DNA of 26,192 bases. Source: Candidatus Latescibacterota bacterium (lineage in GTDB: Bacteria > JAAXHH01). Of this stretch, positions 8,238-15,885 are shown piece by piece (position 1 is the stretch's first letter; every line of letters starts with the position of its first letter). Both the position numbers and the translations under genes were made by a program. The notes beneath the pieces are model-generated. The model was not told the DNA's origin. It worked only from the letters and a program-made list of their open reading frames with translations, and did no database searches. The stretch covers positions 1-26,192 of the forward strand of contig JAJECR010000267.1 of assembly GCA_022821935.1 (NCBI GenBank), given 5' to 3'.

Positions 8238-10547
8238 ATGGATTCGATTTTAGGCACGCTCGGATTGATTGGCCCGTCCGAGCACCTGGCATTCAGGACT
8301 CCGATTCCGTTCTGGGTCATCGTGCTGCTTGCCATGGCCGTGGCCGGGCTCGTGATCCTGTTCTACCGCCGCATGCCCGTGGCGGTCTCTCCGGGAATGA
8401 AAGCGGTGTTTACCGCGCTGAAGATCCTGCCCCTGCTGCTGGTCGTTTTCTGTCTCATGGAACCCGTCATCGTAACGTCCGAAGTCTCCCCCAGGCAAGG
8501 GTTCCTGTTATTGCTGTTCGACGACTCCGGGAGCATGGGCATTCAGGACGGCGGGCGGGGCCTGACCCGCGCGGAAGCGGTAAGGCGCCGGTTTCGGGAT
8601 GATGGACTCCTTGAAGAACTGTCCAGCCGGTTCAGGGTAAGGGCCTACCGATTCGCGGCCCGCACTGAACGGGTTGAAGATATCGGGGAACTGGACGCAT
8701 CAGGGGTGGCGACGGATATCGCGGGCGCCCTCGGCCAGGCCGCCGGCGAGTTCCGGGACCTGCCCGTGGCCGCCGTCGTGCTCGTAACGGACGGCGCGGA
8801 CAACGCAAGCACGGGAACGGACAAGCTGGCGAATGCGGCCGCGTACCTCGAATCGCAGAACACGCCGGTTTATGCCGTGGGTGTCGGCGAGGAGCGGATC
8901 GCCCGCGACGTCGAGATACTCAAGGTGGCCGCGTCGAACAGGGTGACGGAAGGCACGATTACCGACCTTGTGGTCACCCTGCGAAGTTCAGGGTATGACG
9001 GCCGGTCGATCGACCTGAACATCAGGGAGGGCGGACGCATCGTACAGACGGTGCCGGTTCGGCTCGGCCGGGACGGTGATATTCAACGCGTCCGGGTGTT
9101 TCTGTCACCGGAATCGCCGGGCATTCTCGAATACTCGGCGGAAATCGCCCCGCAGAACGCGGAGACGATCGCGGAGAACAACACGCAGGCCTTCCTGCTG
9201 GACAACCGCTCTAAAACGGGGCGGGTCCTGTACGTGGAAGGGTATCCCCGCAGAGAGTTCAAATTCATCAGGCGCGCCCTGGACGAAGACCCCCGGATCG
9301 ACATGGTCTCGATGGTCAGGATCTCTCCGGACGGGAGGATCTACCGGCAGGGCATCCGGGATCCGAAGCGGGAACTGTCCGCGGGATTCCCCCGAAGCCG
9401 CGCGGAGCTGTTTTCATACGACGCCATCGTGTTCGGAGATATCGAGGCGGCCTGGTTCACGCCCGAGCAGTTGCGGCTCACCGAGGCCTTTGTAAGTGAT
9501 CGCGGCGGCGGCTTTCTCATGATCGGTGGACTGAACTCGTTCCGTGAAGGGGGCTATGCGGGAACGCCGATAGAGGACGTGCTCCCCGTCCGGCTCACCG
9601 GCGGGAACTGGGCCATGGGTATCGTCGACCATGCCTTTCGCCTGGAGCCGGCCGAGGAAGGCATCAATCATCCGCTGCTTCGTTTCGGGTCGACCCAGGA
9701 GGAAAACACGGCGATCTGGAACAACTTGCCGGAACTGATCGGATACAACCGGGTCGGCGGGGTCAAGCCCGGCGCTTCCGTGCTCGCGATCGATCCCGGG
9801 GCCGACGTGCTGGAAGGGTCGAACGTGCTTCTGGCCGCGCAACGATACGGAAAAGGGCGATCTATGGCCTTCACCGGTTTCAGCACGTGGCGCTGGCAGA
9901 TGCATCTTCCATCGGATGACCAGTCGCACGAACGCTTCTGGCGCCAGATGATCCGCTGGGTCGCCCTCTATGCCCCCGGACGGGTTACGGTCGCTACGGA
10001 CAGGTCGCATTATAGCGGACATGAGCCGATCATCATCGAAAGCCGCTTGTTCGACCGGGAGTTCGAACCGGTCGATGGCGCCAGCGTCTGGGCCCACGTA
10101 ACGGGTCCTACGGGCCAGTCGCAGGCTGTGCCGCTCGAGTGGTCCCTCGGGAAGGGCGGCCTGTACCGGGGCGAGTATCGTCCCGAACTGGGCGGAGTGC
10201 ACAAGGTCGAGGTCTCGGTCCGCCCGGTCCGCCCGGTCGGCTCGGTCCGCTCAGATGATGACGGGCTGCTGCGCGACCAGACGGGATTTACCGTGGCCCC
10301 TTCGGCCGCCGAATTCACGAATGCGGAGCTTCACGCGGAAGACCTCGAAAGACTGGCCGGGTCCACGGGCGGCGCGTACCTGCCTTTGTCCGAAGCGGGC
10401 CGGTTGACGGAAATGATCCGGCCCGTCGAGGATACGGCTACTTCGACGCGTGAAAGAGACCTGCGGGACGCGCCTTTCCTGTTCACGGCCATTCTGCTCT
10501 TTCTGGGTGCCGAGTGGTTTCTGAGACGCCAAAAAGGACTGTCGTGA
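8238..10547 (+). CDS. Membrane protein with VWA domain and glutamine-amidotransferase-like domain
   Basis: A 769-residue protein. Two membrane helices (about 25-45 and 57-79) precede a von Willebrand A domain. The MIDAS motif is intact: D95-S97-S99 in FDDSGSM, T159 in VATD, and VTDGADN at about 183-189. A class-I glutamine-amidotransferase-like fold follows (RVLYVEGYPRREFKFI at 329-344; YDAIVFGDIEAAWF; GGGFLMIGG at 423-431) with no nucleophile cysteine. A beta-sandwich region comes next, and a final membrane helix (FLFTAILLFLGAEWFL) lies near the C-terminus. Such proteins usually sit beside MoxR ATPase, DUF58 and BatA genes; none is visible here. Metal-dependent protein binding in the periplasm is inferred. 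ATG 8238 is preferred over the adjacent GTG 8235. The stop overlaps the next start (TGATG), indicating translational coupling. Confidence 0.82.
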   Translation: MDSILGTLGLIGPSEHLAFRTPIPFWVIVLLAMAVAGLVILFYRRMPVAVSPGMKAVFTALKILPLLLVVFCLMEPVIVTSEVSPRQGFLLLLFDDSGSMGIQDGGRGLTRAEAVRRRFRDDGLLEELSSRFRVRAYRFAARTERVEDIGELDASGVATDIAGALGQAAGEFRDLPVAAVVLVTDGADNASTGTDKLANAAAYLESQNTPVYAVGVGEERIARDVEILKVAASNRVTEGTITDLVVTLRSSGYDGRSIDLNIREGGRIVQTVPVRLGRDGDIQRVRVFLSPESPGILEYSAEIAPQNAETIAENNTQAFLLDNRSKTGRVLYVEGYPRREFKFIRRALDEDPRIDMVSMVRISPDGRIYRQGIRDPKRELSAGFPRSRAELFSYDAIVFGDIEAAWFTPEQLRLTEAFVSDRGGGFLMIGGLNSFREGGYAGTPIEDVLPVRLTGGNWAMGIVDHAFRLEPAEEGINHPLLRFGSTQEENTAIWNNLPELIGYNRVGGVKPGASVLAIDPGADVLEGSNVLLAAQRYGKGRSMAFTGFSTWRWQMHLPSDDQSHERFWRQMIRWVALYAPGRVTVATDRSHYSGHEPIIIESRLFDREFEPVDGASVWAHVTGPTGQSQAVPLEWSLGKGGLYRGEYRPELGGVHKVEVSVRPVRPVGSVRSDDDGLLRDQTGFTVAPSAAEFTNAELHAEDLERLAGSTGGAYLPLSEAGRLTEMIRPVEDTATSTRERDLRDAPFLFTAILLFLGAEWFLRRQKGLS
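10216..10251 (+). repeat. 9-bp unit repeated four times in the VWA gene
   Basis: Four consecutive 9-base units of the form cggtcSgcY encode a V-R-P-V-R-P-V-G-S-V-R-S stretch between the late beta-sandwich and the C-terminal helix. The first two units are identical; the third and fourth differ slightly. Confidence 0.8.
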
Positions 10548-11698
10548 TGAGCCGGAGACCGGGTATCTCCGCGGGGTTGCTTGTCGGCTTCCTGCTGGTT
10601 TCGTTGCCGCCTTCGGCACAGGCGGTCGATCCGCCGCGGCAGGCGGCCAATCCGCCTTCGGCACAGGCGGTCGATCCGCCGCGGCAGGCCACCTCCCTGC
10701 GGCTGGCCGATTCATCGCAGGAATCGACCGCACCTTCGGTCGGAATGGTAACGGCGCCGTCTTCCGGTGTGCAGTACGGATTGATCGTCGCGGGGCTCGG
10801 AGGTGAACAGAAGTACGTGGACCGGAATCACGCCTGGGCCCTGGGCTTTTACGACGTATTGAAATCGGTACAGGGCTTCTCGGAAGACCGGTTGATCCTC
10901 CTGGTCGAGGATCCGGCCGTGGCAGGCGGTTCGCCGGCCGCGAAGTCCACGCTTGACGAGATTCATAGCGCTTTGGCCGGCCTGTCGCGACTCGTTCGCC
11001 CCGAGGACGATCTGTTCATTCTGCTGATCGGCCATGGCAGCGCCGCGGGTACGGGCGCCAGGCTGAATATCCCCGGTCCCGATCTGACGGCGGAAATGCT
11101 TGGTGAATCGCTCGGTGAAATCGGGGCGCGGTACACGGTCGTGGTGAACGGCGCGAGTTCCAGCGCCCCTTTCATCGAAGCCCTAAGCGGACCGGGACGT
11201 GTGATCGTTACGGCGACCAAGAGCGGCAGCGAACGTCTGTCCACGGTCTTCCCGGAGCACCTGCTCGCCTCGTTGGAGGCTGGCGCGGGCGACCTGGACA
11301 AGAACGGGCGGGTCTCCGTGCTGGAGTCTTTTGTCTACGCGAGGAACAAGACGGCAGAGTGGTACGCCGCCCAGGGGCTGCTGGCCACGGAACATCCCCT
11401 GCTGGACGACAACGGCGACGGCAGGGGGACCCGGGAACCGGGGCCCGGCGGTACGGACGGTGCGCTGGCCGGCAGGATATACTACGCCCGCAGAACCATA
11501 CCGGCCCTGACGACCGGTTCGCCCGGAGAACGGTCTATGCGGGCAAGGATGGAGGAACTGCGGTGGTTGATCGATGAGCTCAAAACAAGGAAGAACGAAC
11601 GGGACCCGGAGGAATACGCGGCGCGTATGGAGGATCTGCTGATCGAACTGGCACAGGTGAGCAGGCAACTCAGAACGCTGGAAGAAAATCCGCCGTGA
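10547..11698 (+). CDS. Exported C13/caspase-fold-like protein lacking the nucleophile Cys, with EF-hand-like loop
   Basis: A 383-residue protein. A signal peptide (about 1-26, cut near SAQA) leads into a duplicated Pro/Gln-rich linker. A caspase/legumain-like core follows: YGLIVAGLGG (about 77-86), FILLIGHGSAAG with H163 in the expected histidine position, and YTVVVNGASSSAPFIEALS (196-214). In active C13 and caspase-like enzymes that strand ends in a Cys; here the equivalent residue is Ala203 or a neighbouring Ser. A perfect 12-residue EF-hand-type loop, DLDKNGRVSVLE, spans 249-260, and LDDNGDGRG near 286-294 is a second possible calcium site. The C-terminus (about 330-378) is a charged helix. 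ATG 10547 overlaps the stop of the VWA gene by one base. Function unknown; a calcium-binding, non-proteolytic partner of the VWA protein is inference. Confidence 0.6.
   Translation: MSRRPGISAGLLVGFLLVSLPPSAQAVDPPRQAANPPSAQAVDPPRQATSLRLADSSQESTAPSVGMVTAPSSGVQYGLIVAGLGGEQKYVDRNHAWALGFYDVLKSVQGFSEDRLILLVEDPAVAGGSPAAKSTLDEIHSALAGLSRLVRPEDDLFILLIGHGSAAGTGARLNIPGPDLTAEMLGESLGEIGARYTVVVNGASSSAPFIEALSGPGRVIVTATKSGSERLSTVFPEHLLASLEAGAGDLDKNGRVSVLESFVYARNKTAEWYAAQGLLATEHPLLDDNGDGRGTREPGPGGTDGALAGRIYYARRTIPALTTGSPGERSMRARMEELRWLIDELKTRKNERDPEEYAARMEDLLIELAQVSRQLRTLEENPP
10607..10689 (+). repeat. 45-bp tandem duplication after the signal peptide
   Basis: Bases 10607-10651 and 10652-10689 match perfectly over 38 bases, with a 45-base period. 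They encode PPSAQAVDPPRQA twice, so the signal-peptidase-like SAQA site is itself duplicated. Confidence 0.9.
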
Positions 11699-11715
11699 CG
11701 CGTTCCGTCTTGTCC

Positions 11716-11743
11716 TTGACGCATGGATCAGAGCCGTTAACAT
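11716..11743 (+). promoter_or_regulatory. Candidate promoter upstream of eno
   Basis: TTGACG (5 of 6) at 11716-11721, then 16 bases, then TAACAT (4 of 6) at 11738-11743, lie just after the stop of the C13-like gene and about 170 bases before the eno start. Confidence 0.35.
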
Positions 11744-11912
11744 ATTGAGCGGCTGAAGTAGCGCTCGGCCGCGTGGTGTGGCCGCACGGCGTCGCGCCGA
11801 CCGAGGTGGCACGGTATCGTGACGAGTGGCGGCCATGTGCGCAGGCGAAAGACGTTGGCGGCACCTTGAACCGCAGCGCGGCGCTTTGAACCGCAGAAGG
11901 GGATGCGCCTGG

Positions 11913-13199
11913 ATGACGGATATCGTTTCAATACACGGCCGGGAGATACTGGATTCCAGAGGGAATCCCACCGTGGAGGCCGAGGTGCGGCTGTCCTGCG
12001 GCGCCTTCGGACGGGCAATCGTGCCTTCGGGCGCTTCGACCGGCGCGCACGAGGCGCACGAGCGCCGTGACGGGGATGGCTCCCGCTACCTCGGGAAAGG
12101 CGTGCTTCGGGCCGTTGCCAGCGTCAACGGCGAGATCGCCAAGGCGTTGCGCGGCCGGGACGGGACCGACCAGGCCGGCGTGGACCGCGCCATGATCGAA
12201 CTCGACGGTTCGGCCAACAAGGACGTCATTGGCGCCAACGCCATCCTGGGCGTGTCGCTGGCGGTGGCCCACGCGGCGGCGGCGGCGGCAGGCCAGCCGC
12301 TGTACCGCTATCTGGGTGGGGAAGGGGCCTGCGTACTCCCGGTGCCCATGATGAACGTCCTGAACGGGGGCTCACACGCCGACAACAATGTCGATCTCCA
12401 GGAGTTCATGATCATGCCCGTCGGCGCCTCCACCTTTTCCGAAGCACTGCGCATGGGCGCCGAGATATTCCACAGTCTGAAGACAGTGCTCCAGAAGCAC
12501 GGCTACGTGACCTCGGTGGGCGACGAAGGCGGTTTCGCCCCGAATCTCTCGTCGAACGCGGAGGCCATCGAGGTGCTGATGTCGGGTATCTCCGATGCCG
12601 GCTACGACCCGGGCGCCGACGTCGTGATCGCCCTTGACGCCGCGGCCTCCGAATTCCACCGGCAGGATGTCTACAGGCTGGAAGCGGAATCCACGCCCGA
12701 AAAAACCGCGCAGGAGCTGATCGATTTCTACGCGGATCTGGCCGGCAAGTATCCCGTGGTGTCCATAGAAGACGGCGTGGCGGAGGACGACTGGACCGGA
12801 TGGAAACTGCTGACGGAGCGCCTCGGCGGTGACGTACAGCTCGTCGGCGACGATCTCTTCGTGACCAATACCGGCCGGCTTTCCCGCGGCATCCAGCGCC
12901 GCATCGCCAACAGCATTCTGATCAAGATCAACCAGATCGGGACGCTGACTGAGACCTTCGAAGCCATCGATATGGCGCAGTCGTCGGGTTACACCACGGT
13001 GATTTCCCATCGATCCGGGGAAACGGAAGACACGACAATCGCGGATATCGCGGTGGCGAAATCGGCCGGCCAGATCAAGACGGGTTCTCTTTGCCGTTCC
13101 GAGCGGACCGCGAAGTACAATCAACTGCTCCGGATAGAAGAATCACTGGGCGACCAGGCCCGGTACGCGGGGCGGTCCGTCCTTCGCCGGGCCTCGTAA
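11913..13199 (+). CDS. eno: Enolase (phosphopyruvate hydratase)
   Basis: Converts 2-phosphoglycerate to phosphoenolpyruvate in glycolysis. The 428-residue product has all the family landmarks: HGREILDSRGNPTVE at 8-22, PSGASTGAHEAHE at 38-50, magnesium ligands D242, E286 (SIEDG) and D313 (GDDLF), catalytic E205 (GDEGG) and K338 (LIKINQIGTLTET), and SHRSGETEDT at 365-373. The loop reads KTGSLCRSERTAKYNQ rather than the KTGAPSRSER more usual in proteobacteria. ATG 11913 is where all enolases begin; the upstream in-frame ATG at 11826 would add 29 unconserved residues. AAGGGG lies some 11 bases before it. An FtsB-like gene follows after 13 bases, the same eno-ftsB adjacency seen in many bacteria. 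Confidence 0.97.
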   Translation: MTDIVSIHGREILDSRGNPTVEAEVRLSCGAFGRAIVPSGASTGAHEAHERRDGDGSRYLGKGVLRAVASVNGEIAKALRGRDGTDQAGVDRAMIELDGSANKDVIGANAILGVSLAVAHAAAAAAGQPLYRYLGGEGACVLPVPMMNVLNGGSHADNNVDLQEFMIMPVGASTFSEALRMGAEIFHSLKTVLQKHGYVTSVGDEGGFAPNLSSNAEAIEVLMSGISDAGYDPGADVVIALDAAASEFHRQDVYRLEAESTPEKTAQELIDFYADLAGKYPVVSIEDGVAEDDWTGWKLLTERLGGDVQLVGDDLFVTNTGRLSRGIQRRIANSILIKINQIGTLTETFEAIDMAQSSGYTTVISHRSGETEDTTIADIAVAKSAGQIKTGSLCRSERTAKYNQLLRIEESLGDQARYAGRSVLRRAS

Positions 13200-13212
13200 C
13201 CGGAGTGCCGCC

Positions 13213-13650
13213 ATGACCGATATGAAGCCATCCAGAACCGGAGCCGACGGGGCCGAGACCGGACAGTCCGGCCCGTCCGGGCAGTCCGGACGGCGAAGGC
13301 GGACAGGTAAGGGAAACCGTCTGCGGTGGATTATCCTCGGGGTGATCGCCATCGTGTTCGGTTACCTTTACATTGGCGGCAGTTACGGGTGGTACAACAT
13401 GTGGAAACTCAGGAACCAGCGATCCGAGCTGCAGGCCGAGTTGAAGGAGCTGGAATCCCGGAAGCGCGGCCTGACCGGCGAACTGGAACTGCTGGAGGGC
13501 GATGCCGAGGCCGATGAACGGACGCGCTTCGAGCTGGAAAGAATGGCCCGGGAGGAACACGGCATGGCCCGGGAAGACGAGTTGATTTACCGATTCCCCG
13601 CGGAAGAAGAGGATACGACCGAAGTCAAGCCGTCAGATCCCGCCCCCTGA
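13213..13650 (+). CDS. FtsB/DivIC-type septum formation initiator protein
   Basis: A 145-residue bitopic protein. A disordered, basic N-terminus precedes one membrane helix (about 38-58, IILGVIAIVFGYLYIGG). A coiled coil follows (about 65-95, rich in Leu/Glu: LRNQRSELQAELKELESRK), then the conserved post-coil segment ERMAREEHGMAREDELIYRF, a hallmark of the DivIC/FtsB family. These proteins link FtsL and FtsQ in the divisome. The start at 13213 has GGAG eight bases upstream; ATG 13222 is an alternative. It lies 13 bases after eno and is probably in the same operon. The cytoplasmic N-terminus is longer than in E. coli FtsB and carries a small SGPSGQSG repeat. Family confident; FtsB versus DivIC naming is not resolvable from sequence alone. 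Confidence 0.85.
   Translation: MTDMKPSRTGADGAETGQSGPSGQSGRRRRTGKGNRLRWIILGVIAIVFGYLYIGGSYGWYNMWKLRNQRSELQAELKELESRKRGLTGELELLEGDAEADERTRFELERMAREEHGMAREDELIYRFPAEEEDTTEVKPSDPAP
13264..13290 (+). repeat. 9-bp unit repeated three times in the ftsB/divIC-like N-terminus
   Basis: Three 9-base units (13264-13272, 13273-13281, 13282-13290) of the form YMGTCCGGN encode QSG-PSG-QSG in the disordered cytoplasmic segment. Confidence 0.75.
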
Positions 13651-13684
13651 AGCGATATTCTCCCTGGAACCTCCGGGCCTTCCC

Positions 13685-14479
13685 ATGGCCATTCAATCCT
13701 CGGAAGCCATCGTACTCAACCGGATCCCGCTGGGGGATACCAGTCTCCTGGTCACGGTGTACGCGCGGACGCTCGGAAAGGTCAAGCTCGTGGCCCGCGG
13801 AGCGCGGCGTCCGAAGAGCAGGATGGCGTCCTCCCTGCAGCCGTTCTGCGTAATCACGGTATCGTTCAACCGCCGTGAAAACCGTGAACTGCAAAACCTT
13901 TCGAAGGTCGAGGCGGGGCCGTTCTTCAGACACATCGGTGAAGACCTCACGAAGGTGGGCTATGCCAGCGCCGTGTGTGAACTGGTGAACAGGCTGGTCC
14001 TCGGCGAAGAGCCCGGCGAACAGCTCTTCGGGCTGATCATTCGTACGCTGGACGCGATCGACCGGTTGTCCGCGGAAGCGTGCGAGGTGCTGTTCTGGCG
14101 GTTTCAACTCGAATTCGCCGACGTTTACGGTACGGGACCGGAGTTCACCTCCTGCGTGGGATGCGGGAGGTACCCGGAGGAAGCGTCGGTCCGTTTCAGT
14201 CCGTCCCTGGGCGGGATTCTGTGCCGCGACTGCCAGGGCCAGGCTGATCAGGACGGCGAAACGATGCAACTATCTCTGGGCACCACGCGGTTGTTGTCCC
14301 GTGTGCGCGGAATGCCGCTGGATCACCTGCCCAGGCTGAAAGCCGTCCGGACGTCCCGGCAGGAGATACAACGTGCGATACGCGCCTTCTATCTGTACCA
14401 GATGGACGACGGACGGGAGTTGAAGTCGCTGAAGTTCCTGGAGTCGATCGAGACAGACGGCAAGGAGAACCGGCGATGA
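13685..14479 (+). CDS. recO: DNA repair protein RecO
   Basis: RecO works with RecR and RecF to load RecA on SSB-coated DNA. The 264-residue product has the N-terminal OB fold (SSEAIVLNRIPLGDTSLLVTVY, then KVKLVARGARRPKSRM) and the helical domain. A four-Cys zinc site is present: C157 and C160 in TSCVGCG, C180 and C183 in LCRDCQG. Length and order are typical. The ribosome site for ATG 13685 is weak. Its stop overlaps the next start by four bases (ATGA), so it is translationally coupled to the PfkB-like gene, an unusual partner for recO. Confidence 0.93.
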   Translation: MAIQSSEAIVLNRIPLGDTSLLVTVYARTLGKVKLVARGARRPKSRMASSLQPFCVITVSFNRRENRELQNLSKVEAGPFFRHIGEDLTKVGYASAVCELVNRLVLGEEPGEQLFGLIIRTLDAIDRLSAEACEVLFWRFQLEFADVYGTGPEFTSCVGCGRYPEEASVRFSPSLGGILCRDCQGQADQDGETMQLSLGTTRLLSRVRGMPLDHLPRLKAVRTSRQEIQRAIRAFYLYQMDDGRELKSLKFLESIETDGKENRR

Positions 14480-15474
14480 GGGAAAATGGAACCAGGTACG
14501 ACGTAGTAACCTGGGGCGAGGGCTTTCTGCGCCTTTCCCCGAGCGGGCGGGAACGATTCGAGCAGGCCGGGGGGTTCAGCGTATCCGTGGCCGGCGGCGC
14601 CCTGGAAACGGCGGTGGGCCTTGCGCGGCTTGGCCTCCGGACGGCATGGCTGTCCGTTGTGGGAGACACGCCGCTGGGCATGAAGCTGGTCAACAAGGTC
14701 CGGGAGCATGGGGTGGACACGGAGCACGTGGTACGGATACCGGACGGACGCACCGGGCTGTGTTACACCGAGACGGGTAGCGCGCCCAGGCCGACCCGGT
14801 CCTGGTACGACATGGGCGATACCGCCTTTCGTTCAGTCCGCCCCGGCACGGAGGACTGGTCTCCGACCCATCAAACGGCCGTCTTTCACCTGGATCTCAC
14901 GGTGCCCATGGTCGATCCCGCCAACGCCGCCCAACTGGAAGCCGCGCTCGGACCGGCGCGGGCCACAGACAGCCAAATCAGTATCCTCCTGGACGTGCCG
15001 GGCGAGGAGCGCCTTGACGACGAGGTCAGGAAACGCGTGCTCGAGCTCGTGGAAGCCGCGGACATCCTCGTGGTGACGCTGCGGGCCCTGGAGACGATCT
15101 GGGGATTCGACGGACCGCTGGCCTCGGCGGCAGAGGAGGCGCGGGCCCGGTTCGGCGGCAAGAAGACGGCGATCGTGGAGCATCGCCTCTCCGCTTCCCG
15201 TCCGGGTGCCTGGGAAGGTGTCGCGGTCTCGGATGCCGGAGAAACGTTCAGGGAAAGTCCCAACGAGGCGCAGGTCATCGACTCCGACGGCGCGCTGGGG
15301 GCCTTTGCGGCCGGTTTCCTCTTCGGCATCCTGCGGGAATGCACCGGTTCAGCCCTGAAATACGGCAACGCGGCCGCGGCCCTTGCCTGTTCCGTTCCCG
15401 GGCCTTTGAACTGGTTCACCAGGCAGGACCTGGCGTCGCAGATCGAGGGAACCGGGTCGGGACTGCAGCGTTAG
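14476..15474 (+). CDS. PfkB/ribokinase-fold protein lacking the catalytic GAGD aspartate (KDG-kinase-like)
   Basis: A 332-residue ribokinase-fold protein closest in outline to 2-keto-3-deoxygluconate kinases: DVVTWGEGFLRLSP at 9-22, VAGGALETAVGLARLG at 38-53, VVGDTPLG, and KYGNAAAALACSVPGP at 295-310. The second PfkB signature normally reads D-T-T-G-A-G-D-A-F-A-A-G-F; here it is DSDGALGAFAAGF (269-281). Gly275 therefore replaces the catalytic-base Asp, and Leu274 replaces a Gly of the anion hole. The first signature is also one residue short and lacks the usual Asn. The frame is intact, and the rest of the fold is well preserved, so it is not an obvious pseudogene. ATG 14476 has AGGAG at good spacing and overlaps recO by four bases. 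It may be a sugar-binding pseudokinase or an enzyme using another mechanism. Confidence 0.72.
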   Translation: MRENGTRYDVVTWGEGFLRLSPSGRERFEQAGGFSVSVAGGALETAVGLARLGLRTAWLSVVGDTPLGMKLVNKVREHGVDTEHVVRIPDGRTGLCYTETGSAPRPTRSWYDMGDTAFRSVRPGTEDWSPTHQTAVFHLDLTVPMVDPANAAQLEAALGPARATDSQISILLDVPGEERLDDEVRKRVLELVEAADILVVTLRALETIWGFDGPLASAAEEARARFGGKKTAIVEHRLSASRPGAWEGVAVSDAGETFRESPNEAQVIDSDGALGAFAAGFLFGILRECTGSALKYGNAAAALACSVPGPLNWFTRQDLASQIEGTGSGLQR

Positions 15475-15618
15475 CTGTATCGAGCGGCGGATTTTCAACT
15501 TTTTTGTTTTTGAATCGAAGGAAAAGTGCATCCGGATTGTAGGTATTTAGATAGCGTCCTTATTCCCGTGGGAATCCTCTTTGCAATTCGCCATGGACGA
15601 CTCGTATCGCAAAGGCAC
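15475..15618. other. AT-rich intergenic segment with two inverted repeats
   Basis: No ORF is convincing here. It holds a perfect inverted repeat ATTCCC-GT-GGGAAT (15562-15575) and a spaced one, CTTTGC (15579-15584) with GCAAAG (15609-15614). The second pair ends just before the candidate promoter at 15619, so either could be an operator. A T-rich stretch near 15498-15512 lacks a good adjacent stem, so I do not call it a terminator. Confidence 0.5.
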
Positions 15619-15646
15619 TTGTTACCGGCGTCCGCCCCGGGATAAT
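15619..15646 (+). promoter_or_regulatory. Candidate promoter for the small ORF
   Basis: TTGTTA (4 of 6) at 15619-15624, a 16-base spacer, and GATAAT (5 of 6) at 15641-15646. Transcription would begin near 15653, leaving a very short leader before the AAAAGGAGG Shine-Dalgarno. Confidence 0.45.
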
Positions 15647-15668
15647 ACACACAAAAGGAGGCATGAAG

Positions 15669-15776
15669 ATGGCATCAGATATCCAAGCAACGTGGTCCGC
15701 CACCGGGCCGAAGGCCTTCGTCTCTGACGCAGGCAAGCCGTGCTCGTCTCCGGAGTGTTTTTGGCGCAGCCCCTGA
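15669..15776 (+). CDS. Small ORF (35 codons) with perfect Shine-Dalgarno; leader peptide or small protein
   Basis: I do not recognise the product. The sequence shows AAAAGGAGG ending at 15661, seven bases before ATG 15669. A second in-frame ATG at 15663 is only one base from the same site and so is less likely. The predicted 35-residue peptide starts MASDIQATWSATGPK and ends in PCSSPECFWRSP, with two cysteines five residues apart. It has no hydrophobic helix, so no export or membrane insertion is suggested. The ORF lies between a candidate promoter and a strong intrinsic terminator, and the gene after the terminator encodes an HTH protein. This arrangement suits either a leader peptide controlling read-through or an independent small-protein transcript. 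The stop codon lies at the edge of a possible CCCCT/AGGGG hairpin. Confidence 0.5.
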   Translation: MASDIQATWSATGPKAFVSDAGKPCSSPECFWRSP

Positions 15777-15816
15777 ACCCGGAATTGGAAAGGGGTATTA
15801 CGCACGTCCTCCGGAG

Positions 15817-15846
15817 CCGCGAGACAAGAGTCACGCGGTTTTTTTT
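15817..15846 (+). terminator. Intrinsic terminator between the small ORF and the HTH gene
   Basis: Stem CCGCG (15817-15821) pairs with CGCGG (15834-15838). After an A/A mismatch, an inner GAC/GTC stem closes an AAGA loop, and eight T follow (15839-15846). A palindromic CTCCGGAG abuts the stem at 15809-15816 and could instead pair with an identical copy at 15748-15755 inside the small ORF. Confidence 0.8.
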
Positions 15847-15885
15847 CTGTCCTTGAACGTATCGAACCGGAGGTAAAGTCAGTTC

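Noticed and set aside
11826..11912. Upstream extension of enolase by 29 residues
   Set aside because: Enolases start at MTDIVSIHG-like sequence; the extra segment is Arg-rich and includes a short repeated GAACCGCAG in non-coding DNA.
15466..15512. Terminator of the PfkB-like gene
   Set aside because: The CAGC/GCTG stem at the stop codon is only four base pairs and is more than 20 bases from the T-rich stretch.
15663..15846. Known riboswitch (c-di-GMP-I type was considered because of GACGCA..GCC)
   Set aside because: The conserved GEMM core and its tetraloop-receptor arrangement are not present; the sequence is better explained by a small ORF and a terminator.
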